Numbered from the stretch's first letter, positions 22,401 to 33,370 are shown. The stretch: 64,000 bases of DNA from Gnetum montanum (GCA_015680685.1 MNCI01005202.1:135031-199030); one strand, 5' to 3'. The notes: generated by a model not told the origin, from the letters alone. A program made the numbers and translations.

Positions 22401-22984
22401 GTAGACAATACTAATTTCCAATCCCTTCTCCCCCCCAAGTAAAAATTTAAAAGTACTTAACGAATGTACCACCAACACACTTATTGTAACTAGGATTAAC
22501 TTCTTTGGTCCTTAGCCTTAAATAATAGTTCATTGACAAAGATTGGGGGTTCTCTAATCAAAACAATATCAAAGGTTGTCAAACCAAAAAGAAAAACAAT
22601 ACTTGAAAAGAACTTAATAAAATAATAGTTATGTGTAAGTGTGATTCAAATTAGCTACTTCTTGTTTACAAATCCTTGTCAAAGGTTGCTTGAAACCCAA
22701 AATAATTGTAATATAGATATATCCCAAAATATATCATCATCATTTTAGCCTTGTCCCAACAAAATAGAGTCAGTTGTATAAGTTATTTTTTAGCATACAC
22801 CTATATGAAGAGCTAGATCTTTGTTTATTTGCTCTTTAAATCATCTTTGATTGTGTGACTTCTGCATATTGAATCTAGGGAATGCTCTAGCATCTACCAA
22901 ATTTGGGAAAAAAGAAACTCATCTATAAGATTTGGCAACTTTTTACAGCTACTTGCCAACCTAACGCTAGCCCTCCTCCTTTTG
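22400..22984. other. Intergenic, no gene seen
   Basis: AT-rich noncoding sequence downstream of the first PADRE gene. No ORF, RNA or element signature is recognised apart from short strings shared with the flanking SINE-like copies. Confidence 0.5.
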
Positions 22985-23125
22985 TATTTGGGCTTAGGAT
23001 CAACATTAACAGAGTTATACTGCAAGATATATAGTCTAATTAAAACTTTATAACTTAGCATTGCCTACTAGAATCAAACCCATGACTTGAAGCTTTCAAA
23101 TCAAGAGTCTTACTATGAGGCTTGA
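22985..23125 (-). mobile_element. tRNA-derived SINE-like copy, reverse orientation
   Basis: The minus strand reads AGCCTCATAGTAAGACTC (box A-like, around 23123-23106), then GGGTTTGATTC (box B-like, 23081-23071), at tRNA-like spacing, followed by TAGTAGGCAATGCTAAG. The same order occurs in the forward copy at 22.2 kb. No target duplications or poly-A tail could be confirmed by eye. Confidence 0.5.
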
Positions 23126-24440
23126 AGCAATTTGACTATAGGTACATCATAGCATATAGCCAATGGGAGGTGGCACAAGACAAGGATTTGTAAGGAAGAG
23201 ATTGTTAGTTTGAATTGTTATATTTTGGGGCATACCTAGAATCAAATTGTTTAAGGCTCTAACATGTTCTCATTCCTTCATATTCTCCCCTCCCTAAAAA
23301 AAGGCTTAATTATAACTCAAATTCTTGGGGATACACCTATAGTCAAATAGCTTGAATCATTATCTTAGCCTTGTCTAAACAAAACAAAGCATATTATAGC
23401 TAATAGTTTAATTGAGTTTTTTGAAATAGCACCAAGGAAACTTGGTAACTTTATTGATGAAGTGTTTACTACCCATACTATGTATATTTCTTTTGTCGAA
23501 TAGATCTTAAGGATCTTTAGATGTAATAAAAAGCATTTCACCATTTATAAGAAGCATGGTTAAAATACCCTAATCAAGGAGCTTGTTTTTCAAGTTGTAA
23601 GGCCTACATTTGAGCCATGGTGTAGCCACTTGAAATGATCCTAAGCTTCTTATTATTTTCCTTATAAAAATTAATAAGATACATAAAAGCCATGACAGTG
23701 TTCATAATGTTAGATGGAGGAGAAAGGTCTAATCCTTTTCCTACTTTAGAGAGAGGTTTTTCTACAATTGTAAGAATGCAACCTAAATTGGCAACCCAAA
23801 ATTGTTGGGCTTTTTCTTATATATATATATATATATATTAAAAGGAGGGTATTGGAACCCAAAGAAAAATAATAATAATTTGAAAATTAAAAGTACCTTA
23901 GATCAACAACATAGAAGAAAGAGTCTAAAGAAGAAGCCCACTAGTTTTGAGATGCTTTTTCATGTTTTCATACAAACAACCAATCCTTAAAAACCTTCCT
24001 TTTGGGTTAGGAAAAGGATTACGCTTTGTTTTTAGTTCTTGCTAAATGTTTTCACTTCTTGCTAAATGTTTTCACTTCTTGCTAAATGGTATCTTATAAT
24101 GAGAAGAAGAATATTCTATATATAAAAATAAAAGAATTTTTTTTTAGAAAAAATAAACAAATACTAATATAAGTCAATAGCTCTGAAAATCTAATATTAA
24201 CTCTTGAAGAGAGATCATAGTTATGCTTTTGCTATTGAAATTTTCTTTATGTTTAGAATCTTTTATTACATTCATGATCCCTTTGGATTTTTAAAAAATT
24301 ATAATTCATGTTTTTCCTACACTATCCCCCACACACAAGAAATTGAAATTGTGAAATAATTTCTGATAAAATTAAATTTCTTATCTAATTTTAGTATCTA
24401 ATCTAATTTTTTCTCTTTGATTTTTCTTGAGCAAATTTGA
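23126..24440. other. Intergenic stretch with a TA microsatellite
   Basis: No gene is supported. A (TA)n run lies at about 23818-23838 and a three-copy CTTCTTGCTAAATG repeat at about 24038-24090. The segment near 23165-23245 shares short strings with the neighbouring SINE-like copies. Confidence 0.6.
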
Positions 24441-24458
24441 TCTTTCTAGAATTTTCCT

Positions 24459-25450
24459 ATGGGAGATTCTAAATTACCTTCAATTTCTTCAACTAATACT
24501 AAAATATCTACTTATTCTATTGGTACAAGAATTTTTGTTAATTTTGACAATGCAGATTTACAAGCTAGTGTGCAAACATTTGAGATACCTTCTACTAATG
24601 TTGATACAACTAAGACACTTGATTTTATTCTTCTTAATGATGTATACAAGTCATTGGTAGTTGATTTTATGGTAGGATATGCATTTATTCAAATTTTAAA
24701 TTACCTTTTTCATAATCAAAATTTTGCTTCATAGTTAAATGATGTGATGCAAAAGCATGACATCCTCTTAATCGAACAATTAAATGATGCGATGCAAAAA
24801 TATGGCATTCAAGTCATTCATAGCAAGTATTATTCTTGTTTTCTTTTTTGTTTATTGAGCTAGGTGATGCTTCAATGATGCAACATTCTCTAGATATATG
24901 GTCATATATAGATAAGCATGTAATATCTATCATTCGTAGGTAGACTTCAAATTTTGATGTCAAATCTAAAGAATATTTTAAAGTTCAAAGTTTTATTAAG
25001 TTATTTACTTGTTTGTTGATATTTTAGAAGTTGAGCAAGAGAATGTTCCTCTTTTTGTTTTCATTAAGCATATAAAACCTATTTCCATACTATTTGGTTC
25101 TTATAGATTTTTTTATTGAAATCAATGTTCTTAACCATATAAAGAAATTAGTAATACAAGTAGACAAGAAGAATTATATTCAGTTGATCATATATTATAA
25201 TTATCTTAATTCTTGTAACTTTTGTCATTGTGAAGAATATTTGTTCAATGCATGTCCTTTTCTACTCAAGAAAAAAGATGCTAAGGAAAAGAAAAAATGT
25301 ATTCAAGTTGAGGATAAGAAAAAACAATATGAATTTAAGATACTAGAAATGACGTTATTATCAATGATAAAAATGATCAAATGACAATGAAGAAACCAGA
25401 ATAGAAGGTGCTATAAATATTTTTCTAGAGGAAGTGTTGGTCAATCTAGA
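24459..25450 (+). pseudogene. LINE ORF1-like (DUF4283/zinc-knuckle) relic
   Basis: A 91-codon open piece starts at 24459 (MGDSKLPSISSTNTK). After many stops, a second piece at 25094-25384 ends with CNFCHCEEYLFNACPF and a lysine-rich tail. The cysteine pattern C-x2-C-x4-(H lost)-x4-C resembles the zinc knuckle that closes DUF4283-type ORF1 proteins of plant LINEs, and the text before it (IDFFIEINVLNHI..) matches the usual lead-in. The His is replaced by Tyr, so the knuckle is damaged. This is a tentative family call. Confidence 0.4.
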
Positions 25451-25577
25451 TACATAGGTTGTAAGGAAATGTTTTTTTTACAAGAATACTATTAATTCAA
25501 AGAGTAAACCTTATATTAAGAAGTAGGCTAACACTTAGGGCAAAAATCTAGATGATGAGATGCGACTTACACTAGGC

Positions 25578-25603
25578 CGCGATATCGCGTACGCGATATC
25601 GCG
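25578..25603. promoter_or_regulatory. Perfect 26-bp palindrome in LTR U3
   Basis: Two copies of CGCGATATCGCG separated by TA form a perfect palindrome close to the 5' end of the LTR. Sister LTRs carry mutated versions at the corresponding place upstream of their TATA boxes. It could bind a dimeric protein or form a cruciform; the sequence breaks into the assembly gap two bases later. Confidence 0.8.
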
Positions 25604-25605
25604 TC

Positions 25606-26116
25606 NNNNNNNNNNNNNNNNNNNNNNNNNNNNNNNNNNNNNNNNNNNNNNNNNNNNNNNNNNNNNNNNNNNNNNNNNNNNNNNNNNNNNNNNNNNNNNN
25701 NNNNNNNNNNNNNNNNNNNNNNNNNNNNNNNNNNNNNNNNNNNNNNNNNNNNNNNNNNNNNNNNNNNNNNNNNNNNNNNNNNNNNNNNNNNNNNNNNNNN
25801 NNNNNNNNNNNNNNNNNNNNNNNNNNNNNNNNNNNNNNNNNNNNNNNNNNNNNNNNNNNNNNNNNNNNNNNNNNNNNNNNNNNNNNNNNNNNNNNNNNNN
25901 NNNNNNNNNNNNNNNNNNNNNNNNNNNNNNNNNNNNNNNNNNNNNNNNNNNNNNNNNNNNNNNNNNNNNNNNNNNNNNNNNNNNNNNNNNNNNNNNNNNN
26001 NNNNNNNNNNNNNNNNNNNNNNNNNNNNNNNNNNNNNNNNNNNNNNNNNNNNNNNNNNNNNNNNNNNNNNNNNNNNNNNNNNNNNNNNNNNNNNNNNNNN
26101 NNNNNNNNNNNNNNNN
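25606..26116. other. Assembly gap (511 N)
   Basis: Unresolved bases lie inside the youngest LTR, starting next to the palindrome. Open frames crossing it are meaningless. Confidence 0.99.
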
Positions 26117-26489
26117 GGCGATCCCAGTAACGATTAGCGTTTGGTAAGCTGCAGTTGCATAGTTCAAGGTGTGTTCGGTAGGTGGGAACGGATGCTGACA
26201 CTAGTTAATTTAGACTTAGATCTTAGTTATAGTTAGTTTAGTTTTCTCAACCCTTTCTCCTGGTAGCATAGAAGATAAGCCAAAAATACCAAAAAAATCA
26301 CATACCTCAGACTTGCTTAACCATACACCGTGACACTTACAAGCAACCCTGGGAAGACAACGAACGATTAACCCCAAGTGTTTCTTGTGGCGTTAAGGCA
26401 TTTAGTCTGCGGAGTTCGACCGGATCGCGCGTGCACGCTCGTATTCGTATGGTTGAGTGTAGGGGTACCTCGCCACTCATCACTAGACA

Positions 26490-27670
26490 TAAGGTCAATT
26501 GTGAAGGACAATTAATGCTATCATTTTCTATGGAATCTTTATTTTCTACAAAAATTAATATTTGGCCAAAGCTTACTAATTCAAATTTTTGTTTGAGCTA
26601 CCATTATGCTTTTCCTTTAGTTTACCAAAATTTCATGTTAATTATGTAACCAAAATAGATATAATCAAAGTTTTAATTTCAACTAAAATTATTGCAAGAG
26701 CCCAGCCTTAATGCATTACATGTACATTCATGGCCCGGGACATTCATTGCAAAGCATAGATTAAATTAGGAATGGAAACCAAAACCATGCATGTTTCTTT
26801 CCTTACTCGTGTATCTCTTTTGTTTCAGTTTCTTTGTTCCATCTTCCATGTGGTGATTGGTGGTGCAGTGGGAGTGGCATCCAAGCTTATTTTCTTACAT
26901 GGATTACTGGATTAGGCACGGAGTTTGAAAGCAATCTGACAACACAGAACAGCAAAAATAGCAAAACTGTTTTCTGTGGTTAAATTCTAGAATCATGGAG
27001 TTGAAGTAGCCGTTATTGAATATGCTAAGATGCAGATTAAGCACAGCCAATTCACAAGTAATTATGCGCACAATATCAAAATAAAGAGCAAGTGAATTCG
27101 TGTTGATAAATGAAGCAAATCTGTGTGGATGCAAAGCCAATGTACTAAAATCCCCAAGCATAGGAGTGATAAGATGAAGCTTTTGAAGATTTTCTGTAAG
27201 CTTGTAAGAGTTACCTTAGAATCCCATACATAGTCTAGGCTTTCATAACCTCCAACGCCACGACAGTTTCCTTCCAACGAAATTTTTTTGGCCGTGCATT
27301 TCCTGCGGTGGGTTCTCTCTTGATAATCCCCTGCCACTAATTAGTAATTACAGTGTTTATGAAAACGAAAATTTGACTTCTTGTCGCAGCATAATCGCTT
27401 AACGTTAAGGTTCGAACCTGTTTGACAGGCCTTGGCCAACAAGTTACGCATTATTGGTTCTCTACCTAATTTTCTTTGTATTTTCTCGGTTACTGCATCT
27501 ACCTATCTTCGTCATTCGAACACGGTTGCTTGCAATTTGCAAAGCTCTTTTTCATAAATCGGAAAATGTGGATTTTATGTCTGGTGGCTGTATGTGTCAA
27601 ATCTACGGGAATAATGTAATGTAAGGGACGTCAGAACAAACGCTGGAGTCGGTAAAATAGCAGGGAAATG
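26490..27670. other. Low-copy intergenic stretch, no gene seen
   Basis: No coding signal or element signature is recognised. It separates the solo LTR from the promoter of the second PADRE gene. A GGTTCGAACC string at about 27410 is not supported by a tRNA fold. Confidence 0.5.
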
Positions 27671-27679
27671 AACAAAGAT

Positions 27680-28690
27680 TAAATATCATTGATTCCATTG
27701 TGCTGTAGCTAAGATCGGAGTCCTACCTGTGTGTTTGGTGAGGCGATACAGAGTGTGAAAAGAATAGTTCTAAAATAAAGTAACAAGCCACATCCAATCA
27801 TAGCATTGGTTTCAACTTTCAACCGAGTTAGATAATCCATGAGCCGGTGCTACTGACCTGCGGTTCGAGCTGTTGCTATTTGATCACTTCAGTCTTTCGA
27901 TTTCAAATTTTGAACGTGGAAAAGGTAAACTCCAGGTGTGAACTCGCCTGATTCCTTCCAGTACAGGGCCACGAGGGCCACGACCGAGTTGCCTTTAAGC
28001 TTTGGAAGTCAATTTCGTCTGTTCTTTGTGGATAAATCAAACAAAGCTGATTCAGCTTTCAGAGGCTAATCGAACGAAATATATCAATGTGCGCGCAGCC
28101 TTCTCCTTCTTAGTCCAGCAACAGCAGCTCCTTTTGCGCGACTACATAAAGAAATATTCATTAAGGAGAGAAGCCATATCAGATGCATCATGCACAGAAT
28201 CTCTGAGTTTCGTTGTTTGACAAAGCGTTTAAGCTCCCCCTAGAGTACTGTTTTCACTTCTAGTGCAGCATTAATGATTAGATATCTGTTGCTAGAAAGA
28301 ATATTAGGACTAGGAATCTGTTGTTTCAAAGATATTTTGTCTGAAGCCTAAGACATACAGAAGAATACAGCTTCTGTATGTAAATTGCCAAAGTTTGTGC
28401 TTCGTATGGGATCCGAGCTTCTCTGAGCCTCAAATTAGCGAGTAGAAATTTGTTTTGTTTCAAACATCTAAGCCCTTAAGCTCTTGAACTAAGAGTTTAG
28501 GATCTGGTTTGCTTCTCTTTTCCCCTTCTCGTGTTCTTGAAAGCACAAGATTGATAGAGCTGTGCATGTAAAATTCTAAATGCATTTTCTCCAAAGCCGA
28601 ATAGAGAGATTCGAATTTCTCTGATAGTTAGATGAGGAGAGAGAAACGTTGAAGTTATTGCTTTGGTGTAGATCCGTTCTTGCTTTACGC
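27680..28690 (+). promoter_or_regulatory. Promoter and leader of the second PADRE gene
   Basis: Homologous to 20640-21525. It keeps the CACATCCAATCAT block (near 27790), TTTGATCACTTCA (near 27878) and CTCGCCTGATTCCTT (near 27942). The TATA position reads TACATAAA (28143-28150), weaker than the TATATAAA of copy 1. AACGTGG, an ACGT-core element, occurs near 27911. The leader has short upstream ORFs at 28406-28426 and 28632-28652. Confidence 0.55.
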
Positions 28691-29197
28691 ATGGGAAACG
28701 CGGCGATCTGCGGTGAGAGATTCGTGAAAATTAGGAGAGAAGACGGAAAGACGGTGAAGCTGCTACCGTCGCCCAATCTGAATGCCAAAAGCGTGCTGGC
28801 GGAGTATTCCGGCTACTCGATCTTTGATACATGCTCCGGCCGAGAGCTTTCTGGCGGCGAAATTCTTGAATGCGGTCATCTCTACATGCTGATCCGTTGC
28901 ACTTCCAAGATCGATCTTTATGCAAAGGTAAAAGATCAGAGAAAAACGTGTATCAGTTTTGGAGCGAAACGTGTCTCTCTGGCAACCGCAGGTTCGTCTC
29001 TTTCTGCAGATGGAGCGGCTCTGCGAGTGAAAATTCGCCTGACGAGGTCGGAGTTAGAGGCTTTGATGTCTGATGAGGCAAACGCAGACCAAGTGTTGGC
29101 TGCTCTGCAGTTAAGCCAGCCGAGGCCTCGGCAAATGAGATGGAGGCCGAGATTGGACAGCATATCAGAGCTTGTGAGTCCAGGGCCTGGTGCATAG
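28691..29197 (+). CDS. DUF4228 (PADRE) domain protein, copy 2
   Basis: Intact single-exon ORF of 168 residues, start ATG at 28691. The open frame extends 14 codons upstream only to a TTG, because the in-frame TAA that precedes copy 1 is TTA here. The ATG giving MGNAAICG is retained as the start, since it preserves the myristoylation-type N-terminus. The first 70 residues match copy 1 closely (FVKIRREDGKTVKL, LNAKSVLAEYSGYSI, ILECGHLYMLIRC). The middle (about 72-115) has diverged and shortened. The C-terminal RLTRSELEALM and RWRPRLDSISE are kept. Presumed role as copy 1: small, possibly membrane-anchored stress-response protein. The pair arose by duplication including the promoters. Confidence 0.92.
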   Translation: MGNAAICGERFVKIRREDGKTVKLLPSPNLNAKSVLAEYSGYSIFDTCSGRELSGGEILECGHLYMLIRCTSKIDLYAKVKDQRKTCISFGAKRVSLATAGSSLSADGAALRVKIRLTRSELEALMSDEANADQVLAALQLSQPRPRQMRWRPRLDSISELVSPGPGA

Positions 29198-29199
29198 AA

Positions 29200-30440
29200 A
29201 GGTTTCGCATATCCTGCAGACGCCCCGTTCGGCTTTCAAAATCTATGATGTTTTAAATTCCATCTTCTGCACCATTTTCTTAATCAGGCTTACACTGTAC
29301 ACTGTGTATCTATACTGTACAGATTTCTCAAGTTTATTCTATGTTTTACACAAGCTTTAGACGTTGAAATATATTTTACAGTAAACCTGAAAAGTGGATA
29401 TATATTTATCTACTCATGTACTGCAACTTACAATAATTTACTGTAAATCCGTTTGAAGACATTTCAATTGGTGCTATTAATGGGTCCGGAGTAAAACAAC
29501 TCAAAAGTAAATCCGTGTTACATGGCGTTTCGTTGATGCATATTATCAATTGACGATAACGATGTTTCAGTGTTTCAACCTTTTTACCTAACATGTGTCG
29601 ACCTTGTTCAAATCATGGAAATGAGGTAACAATTAAACCACGTGTCGTTGCATGCATGACGAAATTAATGTAAAACCCTTAATGAGATGCATAAAATAAA
29701 TCAAAACTGATGTAGATCCCTCACGATAAAAGGTTCTCCGTAGGATGTGATTTTGACGTTCCAAGACCTTGAACTTTGCGGTTACTAATTAGGTTTTCAT
29801 TTTATGCCACGTAGATTAGGATAAGAGGTATTTAAGATAATTCCTAAAAGCCGTGCAGCCCCCTAAAAACTGCGTAATGAATACTATCCCTAAAATACAC
29901 GCAGAAGAACTCAAAATGATTGAAGATTTCTACGCCTGTGACGTTTTCAATGCAGAGACTGGTTTGAAAAACAGGTGGGATTTTACCCTTGTAGGATAAG
30001 GGAGGATGGTGAACCATATTGTGACGCTGGAAAAATTTGGTGCCAGGTGCCAGAATATTGAAAATTGTAGGTGAAACAGTTTGATTGTAGGTGAAGCACA
30101 CTGAATGGTTTTGCTGCTCACTCAGGACGTAGAAATTGTAAAATGGTGTAAAAAAAATTGAATAAAAATTGCAGACCTAAGGGAAATAATAAAAATAAAC
30201 TTGCACAAAACAAATGAACTGAAAATAATAATAGTTGCAGATACAAAAAGTTTAAGGGAGTACAAGTTTTTTGTGCTTAAAATGCACAAAGAGCTGTGTG
30301 AGAAGTCGTTGCAATCTTAGTGAAATCAATAAAGTGTGTTTTGCTAGCTCTATGATCCAAGTGCTCCAAAGTTTCACTCCCAAAACTCTTTGCTAGTTCC
30401 TAGGTTGGATTTGCTATGCTGGTTGAAAAATAGGTAAAGT
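29200..30440. other. Intergenic stretch downstream of second PADRE gene
   Basis: No gene is recognised. The first 250 bases are 3' flank of the gene. The remainder is unique-looking AT-rich sequence with ORFs too short and unmotivated to call. Confidence 0.5.
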
Positions 30441-30443
30441 AAT

Positions 30444-31177
30444 TGTTGAGGATCATAGAACTTAGAAAGGGGAGATGAATAAGTTCCCCACATTCAAATT
30501 TCTTCAACACAAAGTACACGCCAATATTTATATGGTTCCTCAACTTGGGTACTCCACACTTGAAGGGTCGATTGCTTGCACATAACAATTGCACATTCTC
30601 CAAGAGAATGAAGTCTTCTTATAGCCTAGATCACCTTGGAATTCATGCAACGGCCAGGGAAGACGTCTTCTTCAAAATTGGGTCTTCAAAATTGGGACAT
30701 CTCACTGATTAGACCTACATTTAAGTTAGACGTTTTACCCACAATGGCGATGTCTACTAGGAGACGTCTACATGTAGTCTTATTTGGATAGTAGACATCT
30801 ATTATTATTTTTGCTAGACATCCTCTTTGCTTCATCTATACTTCGGCCATGTCGTCTTTAGCTTCATGTAGACATCTTATTAGTTTTTGGGCTTTGCTTT
30901 CCAAGACTTCCGTTCGTTGATTTGGCTCATCCTTGATGTTGGAAACTTCTTCCTTTTACTGTAGTCTTCAGTTTTGTCCTTGCTCCTACTAAAGTTCTTA
31001 TAGTCTTCATTCTTCTTCGATAGGTTCTTGTGGTCTCCACTTTGACATTTCTTTGTATATGTCATTTCTTGTGCTCTCCTTGTGGTCTCCATGTTTATGT
31101 CCTATAAACATAACAATCACACAAACATCCTTGTTCTCCATTTTTCTTAAAATTTTGACATACCAAAAAGGTCAACA
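30444..31177 (-). mobile_element. Ty1/copia-type 3' LTR (TR-GAG family), shortened
   Basis: It matches the LTRs of the gag-only element at 40129-45869: minus-strand start TGTTGACC at 31177 and the terminal region ending near 30444 with TTGAACTTAGAA-like text (plus AACTTAGAAAGGGGAGATG at 30470). A purine tract (AAAAAGCGGGAGAT, minus, about 31178-31190) adjoins its start, so it is a 3' LTR whose interior lay to the right. At 734 bp it is about 430-490 bp shorter than the sister LTRs. Confidence 0.7.
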
Positions 31178-31189
31178 ATCTCCCGCTTT

Positions 31190-32000
31190 TTGGTGATATC
31201 TAAAACTTAAGAAAATGGATGAGATGATAAACTAATAAACATTGAAAATAATATTAACATGTCAAGACATAAAATCCAATGGCAGCCAAGAACTAGGGTA
31301 AGGGCTCTAAGGTTCAAAGTGGTTCAAAGGCACATATATTAAAAATAATAAGATGTAAAAGTAAAACCTCCCTCAAGAAGTGCATCACATAAAGATAACC
31401 AAAAAGAGCACCATTAATCTATATCATATATCTATCCATATAACTACAACATTGAAACACCACCCAAAATTGCATGTTATTGGATGAGGAACAAGTTAAT
31501 AATCTCAGTGACATGTGCTACTTTTTCCATGATTTTCCATGGAAGCATATTCAACATGTTGTTGGAGAACAAACATTGGAAGATCTCCAGCAGAGAGAGA
31601 TGATCTCTAAAGTCAATTCCAAAACCCATGTGCTGTATCCCATTTTCTAACTCTAAAGTCAATTCCAAAACCCATGCGATGTATCCCATTTTCTAAACCA
31701 TGCGATGTATCCCATTTTCTAAACCAAAATTGCATGTTATTGAATAATCTCAGTGACATATGCTACTTTTTCCATGATTTTCCATGGAAACAGATCCAAC
31801 AACCATGGAAACAAATTCAACATGTTGTAACCATTGGAAGATCTCCAGCAGAGGGATGATTTCTAAAGTCAATTCCAAAACCCATGTGCTGTATCCCATT
31901 TTCTAATATTTTATAACAAAATCAAGGGAATATTGGAGAACATTGCATTCTGCGGAGGAAGCCTATATGGAGAAAATTTACACAGAGGTAAATCAGGAGT
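31190..32000. repeat. Copia interior remnant and a duplicated ~190-bp segment
   Basis: The first part continues the copia noncoding interior. From about 31466 to 31655 a segment (AATCTCAGTGACATGTGC ... CCCATTTTCTAA) is repeated at about 31724-31905. Nested between them are two extra copies of a short unit ending ATGTATCCCATTTTCTAA near 31676-31722. No gene is supported. Confidence 0.7.
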
Positions 32001-33370
32001 TGCAGAACCCTTTGAGGTGAATCATTTTTGGAGATGCCAATGCTTCTCAAAGGTTGTTTGCCACAGTGCACAAGAACTTAAAAGTTTTTAAAGTTACCGA
32101 GTGGAGCATCTTTTCTGATGTTTTCTTGGAACCTTTTAAAAATCTTATTTGTTATGAGACTCCCTGTGCATCTGACCCTCTTCCTTTTGACTTGAATAAA
32201 ATAACTACTCTGAAACCTTAACATGGCATTAACACAGCTGCCATCAAGTTTGAGCTCTCTAAAATGGACAACTTTAGAAGGCTCGTTCCAGGGTGTTCTC
32301 ATAGACCCTGCGAACCTGTCCAGATTCAAAACATTATCATTAAACCCGCAATTTGCTGAGGAGGTTACGACAAAATGGAAGATGAATCCAGGCATTGATG
32401 GAAGAGGGAAAGAAAAGAAAAAATTTGTTTGGCAGTTGGAGATGATGCTGCCGTAAATGCATCTTCTCTTGATGACGAAGCAAGCATTTGGAATTGAAGC
32501 TGCCGCTCTGTGACAACGCACACATACAGAACATTAAAGAAATCAGCTCCTATGGATTTTGTGAAAGCTTCTGTCAGCATTTTGCTTTCCCCTACACCAC
32601 AATCAACAACAACAATATAACAAATACAGATACAGATACAATCGCCATTTCGTCCCATGCATCCATCCCCAATCCAAACCCCAATCCCACTTCTGCTCCA
32701 AATTCAAATTCGCAGGTCTCCTCCCAAATGGGGCAACTTCCGATGGCAGCAGCCCTGAATTACCAGCAGATGGGGTTGTCTCAGTCTTAGATCACAGCAG
32801 CGGCAAATATGTGCAGAGAGGGTTCCGATGTGATGTAGTGTGCAGGCGTTTTCTTCCCTGCAGCAACGTGGCAACCTGAAGTGCCCTTGTGGCAAGGTCA
32901 AGTTTGATCTGGGAAACCATGCCCGTGCTCGTGACATTTCTTCCCCTTTGTGCGGTGCAACGTGGACAAGGCCATCTGGTCCATTGCTGTCAGCTGCAGC
33001 GCTCACCGGAATCATCATCCTGGGCCGCTGCTGGTACCGCCTCCGCTTGCAGAGGAACAAAAAGAAGCAGGAAAGGTCCCTGTTCCCGCACCTCCGCTTG
33101 CAGAGGAAAAAAAGAAGCAGGAAAGGTCCCTGTTCCCGCACCTACATCATTTGTTGGGCCTATTTCTACAGTAGCAGAGTACCGGATACAGATCCAGATC
33201 CGATTTCCAGATTCCAGGTTGTTCACTGTGGCTCCAAGAACGATCTCGTGGCCATGGCGAAAATACAAGATGCACAATCCGAAAATACAAGAGATTTTGG
33301 AAGAATCAACTTTGAAGAATTCTGGTAAAGCATGGTTTGATAAAGACATTAATTCAGCTACTTTGTTTTA
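32000..33370 (+). other. Unidentified low-copy, GC-richer patch, possible gene fragment
   Basis: GC and CpG are higher than in the flanking repeats, and forward open frames follow one another at 32223-32456, 32488-32790 and 32840-33328. The second contains a proline/asparagine repeat (NPNPNPTSAPNSNSQ). The third contains a 51-bp tandem duplication (33040-33140). I do not recognise any domain. Minus-strand frames overlap at similar length, so direction is uncertain. It could be a truncated or rearranged host gene. Confidence 0.3.
33040..33140. repeat. 51-bp tandem duplication
   Basis: Units 33040-33090 and 33091-33140 start CCTCCGCTTGCAGAGGAA and end GTCCCTGTTCCCGCA. They differ by one substitution and a one-base deletion, which shifts the reading frame between them. 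Confidence 0.9.

Larger units (their letters stand above)
25553..26482 (+). mobile_element. Solo Ty3/gypsy LTR with perfect target duplication
   Basis: The LTR starts TGATGAGATGCG at 25553 and ends CTCATCA at 26482. It is flanked by CTAGA on both sides (25548-25552 and 26483-26487), a perfect 5-bp target-site duplication. The terminal block with CGCGCGTGCACGCTCGTATTC retains many CpGs that are TpG or CpA in the copies at 9.7, 17.8 and 60.1 kb, so this insertion is the youngest. A 511-base gap (25606-26116) hides the centre. No primer site follows, so either it is a solo LTR or the gap conceals a whole element. Confidence 0.8.

Noticed and set aside
25535-26201. Long open frames of about 200 codons on both strands
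   Set aside because: They consist almost entirely of N from the assembly gap.
27400-27425. GGTTCGAACC resembling a tRNA T-arm
   Set aside because: The string is itself palindromic, and no acceptor stem, D-arm or anticodon arm could be found at suitable spacing on either strand.
28649-28690. Fourteen-codon N-terminal extension of PADRE copy 2
   Set aside because: It begins with TTG, is not available in copy 1 because of a TAA, and would remove the conserved MGN start.
32704-33141. Minus-strand 145-codon open frame
   Set aside because: It overlaps equally long plus-strand frames in a GC-rich patch, contains the 51-bp duplication translated as a repeat, and shows no known domain.
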